A DNA stretch of 52,593 bases, from contig NZ_JAQWTM010000084.1 of NCBI RefSeq assembly GCF_029242675.1, positions 1 through 52,593 of the forward strand. The letters are read 5' to 3'. Below, piece by piece: positions 16,240 through 25,852 of this stretch. Position numbers and translations under genes: made by a program. The number at the start of each line of letters is the position of its first letter. Within the stretch, counting starts at the first letter, position 1. The stretch is from Flavobacterium sp. GTDB taxonomy: Bacteria; Bacteroidota; Bacteroidia; Flavobacteriales; Flavobacteriaceae. Below the pieces are notes generated by a model that saw only the letters and a list, made by a program, of their open reading frames with translations, was not told the origin of the DNA and made no database searches.

Positions 16240-17490
16240 TTACATCCCCGTTCTAATTGCTTCAACAGGATCTAATTTTGATGCAGTAATAGCAGGTAAA
16301 ATACCCGAAATCAAACCAATTAAAGCAGCTAAACTTGTTCCTAAAAGAATATTACCCATTCCGAGTATAAATTCAAAGTCTAGTGCCTTAGTTAAGACAA
16401 AAGCTATTATCCAAACTAAAAACAGTCCGATTACCCCACCAATAACTGATAATATAATTGCCTCAAACAAGAATTGAAATAAAATAAACCTATTTTTTGC
16501 CCCTAATGACTTTTGAATACCAATTAAATTAGTTCGCTCTTTTACCGAAACAAACATGATGTTAGCGATTCCAAAACCACCAACCAAAAGTGAAAAACCA
16601 CTAATCATCCATCCACCAAATTTCATATTTAATATTATTCCATCAATTAGATCGGTAAAACCTGAGAAAACATTAATAAAGAAATTATCAATCTCACCTG
16701 CTTTTACTCCTCTATACATTCTTAGCTTTTGGGAAATCTCTTCTTTATAAGCCTCCATATCTACACCACTATTGGGTTTAAAAACAATAACATTAGTCAG
16801 AGACGTGTTGTTATCTCCAAACGATTGACGGATGAAGTTTACTGGCAAATAAGCTGAAGTATCATCACTATCACCAAAAAGCCCTGCTCCAGCCTTTTTC
16901 AAAACACCAATAACGGTTAACTTTTGTCCATAAACACGAACACTTTTACCAATAGGATCGATGCCGTCAAATAACGAATTAGCAATTTCATTTCCTAAAA
17001 CGATAACCTTAGCTCCTGAGTTAGCTTCTGATTCGTTATAGAATCGACCTTTTTCAAATTCAAGTCCTTGAATATCGATGAACTCATAGGATACTGGAAC
17101 CATATTTACATCTGAAACCACATTGGAATCGTACTTAATTGATTCTCTTTTAGTAAAAATTTGAAAAGCCAATTGCTTCGTATTTGTCATTGCACCTTTC
17201 AAGTAGGTATACTCATCATACTGCACATTAGGAAACTGTTCTCTTTTCCATTGCGGAATTTCTGATGGTCCAAATGAAAATTTCATTAAGTAAATGGTGT
17301 TTTTATCTAATGAACTTAAATCCTTAGTGATTTTTTGATCTAACGAATCAACAGCAGCAAGAACGGCAATGATTGAAAAAATCCCGATAGTTACCCCAAG
17401 CAAGGACAGTAAAGTTCTTAATTTATTGTTACGCAAGGCATTCATAGCAAACGTAAAACTCTCTTTCAATAATCGAAAATATAGTATCAT
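16240..17490 (-). CDS. ABC transporter permease, MacB/FtsX type
   Basis: 416 residues. One hydrophobic segment near the N-terminus (about 25-48, LLSLLGVTIGIFSIIAVLAA), a large extracytoplasmic MacB_PCD domain (about 50-270), and a C-terminal FtsX domain with three membrane segments (about 288-312, 338-365 and 378-403) including FGIANIMFVSVKERTNLIGIQ, the FtsX coupling loop to the ATPase. This is the MacB/LolC/FtsX exporter topology. No ATPase or periplasmic adaptor gene is adjacent, so the substrate is unknown. Confidence 0.9.
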   Translation of the reverse strand: MILYFRLLKESFTFAMNALRNNKLRTLLSLLGVTIGIFSIIAVLAAVDSLDQKITKDLSSLDKNTIYLMKFSFGPSEIPQWKREQFPNVQYDEYTYLKGAMTNTKQLAFQIFTKRESIKYDSNVVSDVNMVPVSYEFIDIQGLEFEKGRFYNESEANSGAKVIVLGNEIANSLFDGIDPIGKSVRVYGQKLTVIGVLKKAGAGLFGDSDDTSAYLPVNFIRQSFGDNNTSLTNVIVFKPNSGVDMEAYKEEISQKLRMYRGVKAGEIDNFFINVFSGFTDLIDGIILNMKFGGWMISGFSLLVGGFGIANIMFVSVKERTNLIGIQKSLGAKNRFILFQFLFEAIILSVIGGVIGLFLVWIIAFVLTKALDFEFILGMGNILLGTSLAALIGLISGILPAITASKLDPVEAIRTGM

Positions 17491-17657
17491 AAAATATTGA
17501 TATGGGTTATTGTAAAATTCAATAAATATTGTTCAAAAACCTAACGGCTTCGATATTAGTTTTAAAAGCAAATTATAATTCAGATTTATTCTTACAAAAA
17601 ACCGAATATTTCTAAATTATCTCTTTTTCTAATAGCTCAATTTTAACTTTAAAAAAC

Positions 17658-17665
17658 TATTTTTG
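17658..17665 (+). promoter_or_regulatory. Probable -7 element of the purH promoter
   Basis: TATTTTTG, 22 bases before the purH ATG, matches TAnnTTTG; no clear -33 element. Confidence 0.5.
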
Positions 17666-17687
17666 CACTTCATAACTATAACTACAC

Positions 17688-19214
17688 ATGAGCACAACTA
17701 AAACAATTCAATCTGCATTAATTTCAGTTTTTTCTAAAGAAGGTCTTGAACCAATTGTAAGACTACTAAACAGTCAAAATGTTACACTTTATTCTACAGG
17801 AGGAACGGAAGAATTTATAAAAAACCTAGGAATACCTGTTATTCCAGTTGAAGACGTAACTTCATATCCTTCTATTCTTGGAGGACGCGTTAAAACATTA
17901 CATCCCAAAGTTTTTGGAGGAATACTAAACCGCCAAGACAATCCAAGCGATGTACAACAAATGGAAGAATTCAATATTCCTCAAATTGATTTAGTAATCG
18001 TTGATTTATATCCTTTCGAAAAAACAGTGGCATCCGGTGCTACTGAAGCTGACATCATCGAAAAAATTGATATTGGTGGAATTTCATTAATCCGCGCTGC
18101 TGCCAAAAACTTTAAAGACACCGTTATAGTGGCTTCGGTAAACGAATACAGTAGCCTACTTGAAATCATAACCGCACAAAACGGAGCAACTACTCTTGAA
18201 GATAGAAAACTTTTTGCAACCAAAGCTTTTCATGTTTCTTCTCATTATGACACAGCCATCTTTAATTACTTTAATACTGATGAAACGGTATATAAAGCAA
18301 GTATTGCTGAAGGCCAAGTACTTCGTTACGGCGAAAACCCACATCAAAAAGGATTTTTCTTTGGAAAATTTGATGCTATGTTCAACAAAATCCATGGAAA
18401 AGAATTATCATACAACAACTTACTAGATGTTGATGCAGCTGTTCACTTGATTAATGAATTCAAAAATGACGGTCCAACATTTGCCATATTAAAGCACAAC
18501 AACGCTTGTGGTTTAGCTTCAAGAAAAACAATTAGCGAAGCGTACGTAGCTGCCCTAGCTTGTGATCCTACTTCTGCTTTTGGTGGTGTATTGATTTCAA
18601 ACACTACAATTGATGTAGCCACAGCTTTAGAAATCAATAAATTATTTTGTGAAGTGGTAATCGCTCCAAAATACGAAGAAAAAGCAATTGCGATATTAGA
18701 AGAAAAGAAAAACAGAATTATACTAATACAAAACGAAGTCGAACTACCTAACAAACAGGTTCGTACTTGCCTGAATGGCCTTTTAATTCAAGAAAGAAAC
18801 ACAGTAACAGACAATAAAGCCGATTTAAAAACCGTTACAACAACAAGTCCTACTGAACAAGAAATTGAAGACCTAATTTTTGCGTCCAAAGTGTGTAAAA
18901 ACACAAAGTCAAACACCATTGTCTTCGCAAAAAACGGAACGCTTATCTCATCCGGAACTGGTCAAACTTCGCGAGTTGATGCATTAGTACAAGCAGTTGA
19001 AAAAGCAAAAGCTTTTGGATTTGACTTAAAAGGAGCATCAATGGCAAGTGATGCATTTTTTCCCTTTCCTGATTGTGTTCAACTAGCAAAAGAAGCAGGT
19101 ATAACCGCAGTAATACAACCAGGTGGATCTATAAAAGACCAATTGAGCATCGATTATTGCAATGAAAATAAACTTGCAATGGTATTTACAGGAACCCGTC
19201 ATTTTAAACATTAA
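17688..19214 (+). CDS. purH: Bifunctional AICAR transformylase / IMP cyclohydrolase
   Basis: 508 residues. Catalyses the last two steps of de novo purine synthesis. The N-terminal MGS-like cyclohydrolase domain (about 1-145) shows LISVFSKEGLEPIVRLL, YSTGGT and GGRVKTLHPKVFGGIL; the C-terminal transformylase domain has RYGENPHQKG (about 208-217), the catalytic KHNNACG (Lys269, His270) and the terminal VIQPGGSIKD...MVFTGTRHFKH. Complete and of normal length. mreB follows after 54 bases but has its own promoter element. Confidence 0.97.
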   Translation: MSTTKTIQSALISVFSKEGLEPIVRLLNSQNVTLYSTGGTEEFIKNLGIPVIPVEDVTSYPSILGGRVKTLHPKVFGGILNRQDNPSDVQQMEEFNIPQIDLVIVDLYPFEKTVASGATEADIIEKIDIGGISLIRAAAKNFKDTVIVASVNEYSSLLEIITAQNGATTLEDRKLFATKAFHVSSHYDTAIFNYFNTDETVYKASIAEGQVLRYGENPHQKGFFFGKFDAMFNKIHGKELSYNNLLDVDAAVHLINEFKNDGPTFAILKHNNACGLASRKTISEAYVAALACDPTSAFGGVLISNTTIDVATALEINKLFCEVVIAPKYEEKAIAILEEKKNRIILIQNEVELPNKQVRTCLNGLLIQERNTVTDNKADLKTVTTTSPTEQEIEDLIFASKVCKNTKSNTIVFAKNGTLISSGTGQTSRVDALVQAVEKAKAFGFDLKGASMASDAFFPFPDCVQLAKEAGITAVIQPGGSIKDQLSIDYCNENKLAMVFTGTRHFKH

Positions 19215-19220
19215 TTTGTT

Positions 19221-19228
19221 TAACTTTG
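19221..19228 (+). promoter_or_regulatory. Probable -7 element of the mreB operon
   Basis: TAACTTTG, 7 bases past the purH stop and 40 bases before the mreB ATG. No separate -33 TTTG is evident, since that position lies in the purH 3' end. Confidence 0.45.
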
Positions 19229-19268
19229 TTGGCACTTATTTTATAACTTTTAAACCCCTAAAAAACAT

Positions 19269-20297
19269 ATGGGATTTTTTGATTTCATGACCGAGGATAT
19301 TGCGATAGATCTTGGTACCGCTAACACTTTAATCATTCACAATGATAAAGTAGTCATTGACAGCCCTTCAATAGTTGCCCGAGATAGAATTTCAGGTAAA
19401 ATCATTGCTGTTGGTAAAGAAGCTAACTTAATGCAGGGTAAGACACATGAAAACATCAAGACCATAAGGCCTTTAAAAGATGGTGTAATTGCTGACTTTG
19501 ATGCTTCTGAAAAAATGATCAGTATGTTTATCAAAAGCATTCCTGCTTTGAAAAAAAGAATGTTTACTCCTGCCCTACGTATGGTAGTTTGTATCCCTTC
19601 TGGTATTACTGAAGTAGAAATGAGAGCGGTAAAAGAATCATGTGAGAGAGTAAATGGAAAAGAAGTATACTTAATTCATGAACCTATGGCTGCAGCAATT
19701 GGTATAGGAATCGATATTATGCAACCAAAAGGAAACATGATTGTTGATATAGGTGGTGGAACAACTGAAATTGCCGTAATTGCATTAGGTGGAATTGTGT
19801 GTGATAAATCAGTGAAAATCGCTGGTGATGTTTTCACAAATGATATCGTGTACTACATGCGTACGCAGCACAATTTATTTGTTGGAGAAAGCACTGCAGA
19901 GAAAATAAAAATTCAAATAGGCGCCGCAATCGAAGATCTAGAAGAAGCTCCTGAAGACATGTCAGTACAAGGAAGAGATTTACTTACTGGGAAACCTAAG
20001 CAAGTAGATGTTTCATACAGAGAAATAGCAAAAGCATTAGACAAATCAATTCAACGTATCGAAGATGCTGTAATGGAAACCCTATCACAAACTCCACCAG
20101 AATTAGCAGCAGATATATACAACACTGGAATTTATCTTTCTGGTGGAGGATCTATGTTAAGAGGTTTGGACAGACGTATATCTCAGAAAACAGATCTTCC
20201 TGTGTACATTGCTGAGGATCCATTAAGAGCCGTTGTTCGTGGTACTGGAATGGCACTTAAAAACATTGGAAAATTTAAAAGTATCTTGATAAAATAA
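19269..20297 (+). CDS. mreB: Rod shape-determining protein MreB
   Basis: 342 residues. Bacterial actin that polymerises beneath the inner membrane and guides the elongasome. Seen: an N-terminal hydrophobic membrane-binding stretch (MGFFDFM), the phosphate-1 loop DLGTANTLI (about 14-22), phosphate-2 IVDIGGGTTEIAV (about 158-170), and the adenosine motif TGIYLSGGGSMLRGLD near 285-300. First gene of mreB-mreC-mreD-PBP2-rodA. Confidence 0.97.
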   Translation: MGFFDFMTEDIAIDLGTANTLIIHNDKVVIDSPSIVARDRISGKIIAVGKEANLMQGKTHENIKTIRPLKDGVIADFDASEKMISMFIKSIPALKKRMFTPALRMVVCIPSGITEVEMRAVKESCERVNGKEVYLIHEPMAAAIGIGIDIMQPKGNMIVDIGGGTTEIAVIALGGIVCDKSVKIAGDVFTNDIVYYMRTQHNLFVGESTAEKIKIQIGAAIEDLEEAPEDMSVQGRDLLTGKPKQVDVSYREIAKALDKSIQRIEDAVMETLSQTPPELAADIYNTGIYLSGGGSMLRGLDRRISQKTDLPVYIAEDPLRAVVRGTGMALKNIGKFKSILIK

Positions 20298-20391
20298 GAA
20301 ACTACACCAATAATATTACTTCCCCTTAATTTTAAACACAACTAAATCAAAGACTTATTAATAATCAAGATAAAATAAATCAAAAAAGAGA

Positions 20392-21216
20392 ATGCAGCAA
20401 ATATTTAATTTCATATTCAAAAACAGTAATAGATTACTGTTTTTGCTGTTATTATGCATTTCGTTTTTACTTACAATCCAATCGCATTCTTTTCATAGGA
20501 GTAAAATGATTAGTTCGGCTAATTTTTTAAGCGGCGGAGTGTATCAACAGATAAACGATGTTAGTGAATATTTGAATCTAAGAACCGAAAACGAAGCATT
20601 AGCTCTTGAAAACGCTCGATTGAAAAGCATTTTATTTAATACCAAAGACACCTCTTATTTGAAGCGAATGGATTCAATCAAAGGAATTCCTGCTGATGAT
20701 GTTCTAGTATCAAAAGTTATACGCAACTCCTACAATGTTCATGAAAATTTCCTAACCCTTAATTCTGGCTCTAATGACGGGGTTAAACAAGATATGGGAG
20801 TTATTAATGACCTAGGCATCGTTGGGATTGTAGATAACACATCCCCTCAGTTTGCAACCGTACTCAGTATTTTAAATGTTAAATCTCGGATTAATGCTAA
20901 AATTAAAAAATCAAATCACTTTGGTTCTTTGATTTGGAATGGAAAGAGCACTGGTTTTGCGCAATTAGTTGACGTACCTAGACTTGCGGCTATTAGAAAA
21001 GGTGACACTATAGTTACTGGAGCACAGTCCGCAATATTTCCAGAGAACATAAACATTGGAACGATTGATAAGGTAGAAATAGATGACCAAACACATTACT
21101 ATACCATTACCGTAAAACTCTTTAATGACATGACAAACTTAGGTCATGTGTACATACTAAAAAGTAAAAACCGCGAAGAGCTTCTTAACTTAGAAAAACG
21201 AAACACAGATGAATAG
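20392..21216 (+). CDS. mreC: Rod shape-determining protein MreC
   Basis: 274 residues. One N-terminal membrane segment (about 12-29), a coiled-coil stretch (about 48-77, with YLNLRTENEALALENARL), then the beta-rich periplasmic domain with SGSNDGVKQDMGVINDLGIVG (about 125-145). MreC is a periplasmic scaffold linking MreB, MreD and PBP2. It overlaps mreD by 8 bases, so the two are translationally coupled. The 94 bases between mreB and mreC carry no terminator. Confidence 0.93.
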   Translation: MQQIFNFIFKNSNRLLFLLLLCISFLLTIQSHSFHRSKMISSANFLSGGVYQQINDVSEYLNLRTENEALALENARLKSILFNTKDTSYLKRMDSIKGIPADDVLVSKVIRNSYNVHENFLTLNSGSNDGVKQDMGVINDLGIVGIVDNTSPQFATVLSILNVKSRINAKIKKSNHFGSLIWNGKSTGFAQLVDVPRLAAIRKGDTIVTGAQSAIFPENINIGTIDKVEIDDQTHYYTITVKLFNDMTNLGHVYILKSKNREELLNLEKRNTDE

Positions 21217-21715
21217 CACGTTGTTATCCAATATTTTTCGGTTTATTTTGTTATTGGCCGTTCAAATTGTTATCTTTAATAATATGACATTTTTGGGCTT
21301 TATAATGCCCTTACCTTATCTATTATTTATCATACTATATCCTGTAAACGGAAACAAATCAGGATTACTTTTAGCTAGTTTTTCATTGGGATTAATTATG
21401 GATATTTTTTTAAACTCAGGAGGAATCCATGCAACAGCTTGTTTAATATTAGCCTACGTGCGCCCTTCTATTTTTAAATTCTCCTTTGGAATTAGTTATG
21501 AATACCAAACTATCAAACTTAATGATGTACTAACACCTGAACGATTTTCATTTATTCTGCTTTCAGTTGTCAGTCATCATTTTATTCTTTTCCTCCTAGA
21601 AGCCTTTCAAATTAGTTTCTTTTGGGATATTTTAATACGAGCACTTTTAAGCGCCGTATTCACAATCATTAGTTGTATAATTATAATATACCTTATTAAG
21701 CCTAACAAAAGATGA
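21209..21715 (+). CDS. mreD: Rod shape-determining protein MreD
   Basis: 168 residues, almost wholly hydrophobic with about five to six membrane segments and a short polar loop (SYEYQTIKLNDVL) near the middle. The size, polytopic character and position between mreC and PBP2 identify it as MreD even though sequence conservation is low. Overlaps mreC by 8 bases and the next gene by 4 (ATGA). Confidence 0.9.
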   Translation: MNSTLLSNIFRFILLLAVQIVIFNNMTFLGFIMPLPYLLFIILYPVNGNKSGLLLASFSLGLIMDIFLNSGGIHATACLILAYVRPSIFKFSFGISYEYQTIKLNDVLTPERFSFILLSVVSHHFILFLLEAFQISFFWDILIRALLSAVFTIISCIIIIYLIKPNKR

Positions 21716-23649
21716 GAAAACTTCTGCTGCCTTCTTTGATTATTATTGCAGCATCTTTGCTACTTATTCGCATTTTTTATTTGCAAGTTGTCGATGATAC
21801 CTTCAAATTAAAATCGGAGAACAATGCTATAAAAGTACAGTATGATTACCCTGAACGAGGATACATTTACGACAGAAACGGTAAACTACTAGTTGCCAAT
21901 CAAGCATCTTATGATATCATGGTTATCCCCAAAGACCTAAAAAACATAGATACGCTAGAATTTTGTCAGTTACTAAATATCACCAAGGAGGATTACATCA
22001 AAAAAATAGCAAAAGCAAAAGTTTACAGTCCAAGACTTCCATCAGTTTTTTTACCACAATTAAACAAAAGTGAATTTGCTGCATTTCAAGAAAAAATAAG
22101 AAAATTTGAGGGATTCTATTTTCAAAAACGTTCTTTACGTGATTATGAAGTAGATTTTGGAGCCAATGTTTTTGGATTCATTACTCAAGTAAACGACAAA
22201 CTTATCGCTAAAAACCCTTACTATAACAGCGGAGACTTGATTGGACGCCAAGGTGTCGAAGAAAGTTATGAGGAAATTTTACGCGGAATAAAAGGAGTTA
22301 AATACATCCAAAAAGACAAATACAATAGAGAAATCGGTTCGTATAAAGAAGGGAAATACGATACCATTGCAGTGCAAGGAGAAGACATCAACTTAACTTT
22401 AGATGCCGAATTACAGCGATATGGTGAGCAGTTGATGATTAACAAACGAGGCGGAATTGTAGCCATCGAACCAAGAACGGGCGAGATTTTAGCACTTGTA
22501 ACTGCACCTTCTTATGATCCTTCGATTTTAGTGGGAAGACAACGCTCTAAAAACTATACCTTATTGTACCGCGACTCAATTGCAAAACCGCTATACGACA
22601 GAGGATTATTAGCAGAGTATCCTCCGGGATCGCCCTTTAAAATTTTAACAGGTCTAATAGGACTGCAAGAAGGTGTGGTTGATGAACAAACGACATTTAT
22701 GTGCCACCACGGATTTAGCTATGCTCGAGGTCGCTTTATGAAATGTCACGGCTTTGGACCGCATACCTTACATAACGGAATTTACAATTCGTGCAACACT
22801 TATTTTGCGCAAGTGTACATGCGAACCATCAATAAATATTCAAAACCAGGATATGCGGTTGATGTATGGAGCAATCACGTAAAAAGTTTTGGATTAGGTG
22901 ACTTCATGGGCTATGATTTGCCAACGGGAAAAAGAGGAAATGTTCCTTCTTCTAAGACCTATAAAAAAATATATCCTAACGGCGGATGGAGAAGCACAAC
23001 AATTGTATCTAATGCCATTGGTCAAGGAGAAGTTTTAATGACTCCAATTCAATTAGCTAATATGATGGCAACAGTAGCTAATCAAGGATATTACTACACT
23101 CCTCATATCATCAAAAAGATTAAAGGAGGAAAAATCGATCCTAAGTTTACTGTAAAACATGAAACTACGATCGACAAAAAATATTTCAAACCCATGATTA
23201 GTGGTTTATTTGATGTCTACAACTTTGGTACCGCTAGTGCTTTAAGAGTAGAAGGAATCGATATTTGCGGTAAAACAGGTACCGCTGAAAACTTTGCCAA
23301 AATCAATGGAGTCAGAACTAAACTAGAAGATCACTCTATATTTGTAGCTTTTGCACCAAAAGACAATCCGAAGATTGCTATTGCTATTTTAGTAGAAAAC
23401 GGAGGATACGGTGCGACAATTGCAGGTCCGATTGCGAGTTTAATGATCGAAAAATACCTACGTAAAAAAATTACCCGAACTGATTTAGAAAAAAGAATCT
23501 TAGAAAGAAGTTTAAGAGATCGCTACGCTAAATTAGGAGGTATGAAAGAGGCAAGTGCAATTGAAACAACGCCAAAAGATACGATCAAAAAAACGACTCC
23601 AACCAAATTGAGAACTAGCACCGTAATTGACACCACTAAAGAGAACTAA
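21712..23649 (+). CDS. mrdA: Penicillin-binding protein 2 (peptidoglycan transpeptidase)
   Basis: 645 residues. One N-terminal membrane anchor (about 5-25), a dimerisation domain (about 40-220, with YPERGYIYDRNGKLLVAN), then the transpeptidase domain. All three motifs are present: SxxK as SPFK with Ser307 (in YPPGSPFKIL), SxN as SCN with Ser360, and KTGT at Lys521. It cross-links lateral-wall peptidoglycan during elongation together with RodA. The roughly 40 C-terminal residues are threonine- and lysine-rich and low-complexity. It overlaps mreD by 4 bases and precedes rodA by 12. Confidence 0.95.
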   Translation: MRKLLLPSLIIIAASLLLIRIFYLQVVDDTFKLKSENNAIKVQYDYPERGYIYDRNGKLLVANQASYDIMVIPKDLKNIDTLEFCQLLNITKEDYIKKIAKAKVYSPRLPSVFLPQLNKSEFAAFQEKIRKFEGFYFQKRSLRDYEVDFGANVFGFITQVNDKLIAKNPYYNSGDLIGRQGVEESYEEILRGIKGVKYIQKDKYNREIGSYKEGKYDTIAVQGEDINLTLDAELQRYGEQLMINKRGGIVAIEPRTGEILALVTAPSYDPSILVGRQRSKNYTLLYRDSIAKPLYDRGLLAEYPPGSPFKILTGLIGLQEGVVDEQTTFMCHHGFSYARGRFMKCHGFGPHTLHNGIYNSCNTYFAQVYMRTINKYSKPGYAVDVWSNHVKSFGLGDFMGYDLPTGKRGNVPSSKTYKKIYPNGGWRSTTIVSNAIGQGEVLMTPIQLANMMATVANQGYYYTPHIIKKIKGGKIDPKFTVKHETTIDKKYFKPMISGLFDVYNFGTASALRVEGIDICGKTGTAENFAKINGVRTKLEDHSIFVAFAPKDNPKIAIAILVENGGYGATIAGPIASLMIEKYLRKKITRTDLEKRILERSLRDRYAKLGGMKEASAIETTPKDTIKKTTPTKLRTSTVIDTTKEN

Positions 23650-23661
23650 TCAAATACTCCA

Positions 23662-24897
23662 ATGAAAAACCAAAGCATAAAGAAAAATATTGACTGGAGT
23701 TGTGTCATCATTTACAGCCTTCTCGTTTTAATGGGTTGGTTGAACATCTACTCCTCCTCGTTATCCTCTCTGGAGGGCACTTATGAAAAACAATTTATTT
23801 TCATATTGCTAACGATTCCATTAATATTTATCATTGTTGCAGTAGATAGCAAATTTTATGAAAAATACGCTACTATTATATTTGGAATCTCTTTACTGAC
23901 ACTTGCAGGCTTATTCCTTTTTGGAAAAACAATCGCGGGACAAAGATGCTGGTACGCGATTGGTAGTTTCACAATACAACCTTCGGAATTTGCAAAAGCA
24001 GCTACAGCCTTAGCACTATCTAAATATCTAAGTGACTCACAAATTAATTTAAAAGACGTTAATAGACAAATACAAGCTTTGGCAATTGTATTTTTACCTG
24101 TCTTACTCATATTACCTCAGCCCGATCCAGGAAGCGCATTGATCTACAGTATATTTTTGATCGTTCTGTATCGTGAAGGTTTGCCTTCTTGGTATATTTG
24201 GACTGGATTTATTGCCATCACGTTGTTCGTATTAACCTTATTAATTGAACCTCAATACGTAATTCTGATTGCACTAATCGTTTTGTTACTAGTTCATTAT
24301 AAATCAAGACTAGCGGATAGAAACCTTGTTTTAAGTGGAATACTACTCGTTTTAATTTCTGGATTCGTACTGTCTGTAAACTACGTTTTTGAGAATGTCT
24401 TCAAACAGCATCATCGTGACCGTTTCAATATTCTTCTTGGGAAAACAGTTGATTTAAAAGGAATTGGATACAACACCAATCAATCAGAAATCGCTATTGG
24501 ATCAGGAGGATGGTTCGGAAAAGGCTTCTTGGAAGGAACACAAACTAAAGGTGGATTTGTGCCGGAACAACATACCGATTACATCTTTACCACTGTTGGA
24601 GAGGAGTGGGGTTTTGTTGGATCCATTATCGTTATTGGCTTATTTGTAACTTTATTATTAAGAATAATTTACCTTGCAGAAAGGCAAAAAACAAAGTTTA
24701 GTCGCGTATATGGCTATTGCGTAGCCGGTATTTTATTTACTCACTTTTTTGTAAATATTGCGATGGTGATTGGTATATTCCCAACTATAGGTGTGCCATT
24801 ACCATTTTTCTCCTATGGAGGATCAGGATTATGGGGATTCACAATCTTGTTATTTATCTTTTTAAAGATGGATGCCAACAAGGTAAACGAATGGTAG
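23662..24897 (+). CDS. rodA: Peptidoglycan glycosyltransferase RodA
   Basis: 411 residues, SEDS family, about ten membrane segments. Landmarks are GKTIAGQRCWYAIGSFTIQPSEFAK (about 92-116) holding the Q-PSE-AK signature, LILPQPDPGSALI with the conserved aspartate, and near the end GIFPTIGVPLPFFSYGGSGL. SEDS proteins polymerise glycan strands from lipid II and work with the cognate PBP2 encoded just upstream. It closes the operon and is convergent with the nuclease gene, 8 bases away. Confidence 0.96.
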   Translation: MKNQSIKKNIDWSCVIIYSLLVLMGWLNIYSSSLSSLEGTYEKQFIFILLTIPLIFIIVAVDSKFYEKYATIIFGISLLTLAGLFLFGKTIAGQRCWYAIGSFTIQPSEFAKAATALALSKYLSDSQINLKDVNRQIQALAIVFLPVLLILPQPDPGSALIYSIFLIVLYREGLPSWYIWTGFIAITLFVLTLLIEPQYVILIALIVLLLVHYKSRLADRNLVLSGILLVLISGFVLSVNYVFENVFKQHHRDRFNILLGKTVDLKGIGYNTNQSEIAIGSGGWFGKGFLEGTQTKGGFVPEQHTDYIFTTVGEEWGFVGSIIVIGLFVTLLLRIIYLAERQKTKFSRVYGYCVAGILFTHFFVNIAMVIGIFPTIGVPLPFFSYGGSGLWGFTILLFIFLKMDANKVNEW

Positions 24898-24910
24898 GTT
24901 TCGACCTACC
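24893..24910. terminator. Hairpin spanning both stop codons of convergent rodA and nuclease genes
   Basis: Perfect 7-bp stem GGTAGGT / ACCTACC closing a TTCG loop. The rodA TAG (24895-24897) is in the left arm and the nuclease stop (complement 24906-24908) is in the right arm. There is little T tract on either side, so it is a probable transcript-end or mRNA-stabilising hairpin rather than a textbook terminator. Confidence 0.55.
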
Positions 24911-25739
24911 TAATAAACCAAGGGTGCTTATCTACCTCTTTCTCTAGTTTATTTTCAATAGCATCATCAAGTGCTGGAAAGAAGTCTATACCCGTCTTTT
25001 TTTCGATTACATCTACTGGAACAGCATAATCAAACAAAGCTTTGTTACTAGCCTTATTTGGAATTAAAAAAGCAATCATTTTATAGTTACTACCTGATGG
25101 ATATAAAATAATTTTATAAAATTCCTTAGGCACTGCGACATGATCTTTACCAATGGTTTGCAATGATGGTTCTAAAACACCTCCGGTTACAACGTAAACT
25201 CCATTGTACTTTTCAGCCCAAAATCGCACCTTCTGCTCCAATCGATTCCAAATACCTGCATTAAATTCATGATCTTGCGGAGAAATATTTGATGTTAAAA
25301 AAGTATCATTATAGCTATCTAGGTTCAATTCCATATCAGCTGCAGGGACTAAATGCCCCTTGTCGTAACCTGATTTTTTATAATTTCTCCAATCGGCTGA
25401 ACCAGTAGAAACCTTATTATCCTCAATAAAATAGGGTCTTTTGAAATCATTATTCTTTAGATTTTCTTTCTTTAATTCATAAGCGACCCATTCGGCCTGT
25501 TCGTACTCTTCGTTATAAGACAATGAGTAATAAGTATGTTGAATGATTTGCTTTGTTGTTGAGGTAGGCGCTAAATCTAAATTAGACCTACTAGCACCAG
25601 CCTTGTCAAACTCCCCTGAAGTTTGCTCTACACCACTACCTATTGCCACACTATCAAACTCAGCTGTATTGTTCTGTTTACAAGACAGTAAACACACTGA
25701 CAAGCACAGAACGGTAAAAAAAGAATTTCTATATTTCAT
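24906..25739 (-). CDS. DNA/RNA non-specific endonuclease, lipoprotein (NUC1 family)
   Basis: 277 residues. A lipoprotein signal peptide ends LLSC with Cys20 as the likely lipidated residue; a low-complexity linker runs to about 60; the NUC1 beta-beta-alpha-metal domain follows (about 65-270). The catalytic motif reads DKGH (His129) in GYDKGHLVPAADM, with conserved NISPQDHEFNAGIWNRLEQ (Asn, Gln, Asn and Glu metal and substrate residues). The family degrades DNA and RNA; surface anchoring suggests nucleic-acid scavenging. The canonical DRGH motif has K for R here, a known type of variation. Confidence 0.9.
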   Translation of the reverse strand: MKYRNSFFTVLCLSVCLLSCKQNNTAEFDSVAIGSGVEQTSGEFDKAGASRSNLDLAPTSTTKQIIQHTYYSLSYNEEYEQAEWVAYELKKENLKNNDFKRPYFIEDNKVSTGSADWRNYKKSGYDKGHLVPAADMELNLDSYNDTFLTSNISPQDHEFNAGIWNRLEQKVRFWAEKYNGVYVVTGGVLEPSLQTIGKDHVAVPKEFYKIILYPSGSNYKMIAFLIPNKASNKALFDYAVPVDVIEKKTGIDFFPALDDAIENKLEKEVDKHPWFIR

Positions 25740-25786
25740 TTCAATAGCACCTATTACATTTTTAAACTTCTACACCTCTTAAAGAA

Positions 25787-25820
25787 AACGCCTCAAAATT
25801 AAGACTAATTTTGAGGCGTT
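25787..25820 (-). terminator. Terminator after the tail-specific protease
   Basis: Perfect 15-bp stem AACGCCTCAAAATTA / TAATTTTGAGGCGTT with a 4-base loop, 33 bases past the protease stop on the minus strand. The T tract after it is interrupted. Confidence 0.75.
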
Positions 25821-25852
25821 ACTTCTATCTAATTCAATAGCCTAACACTACT

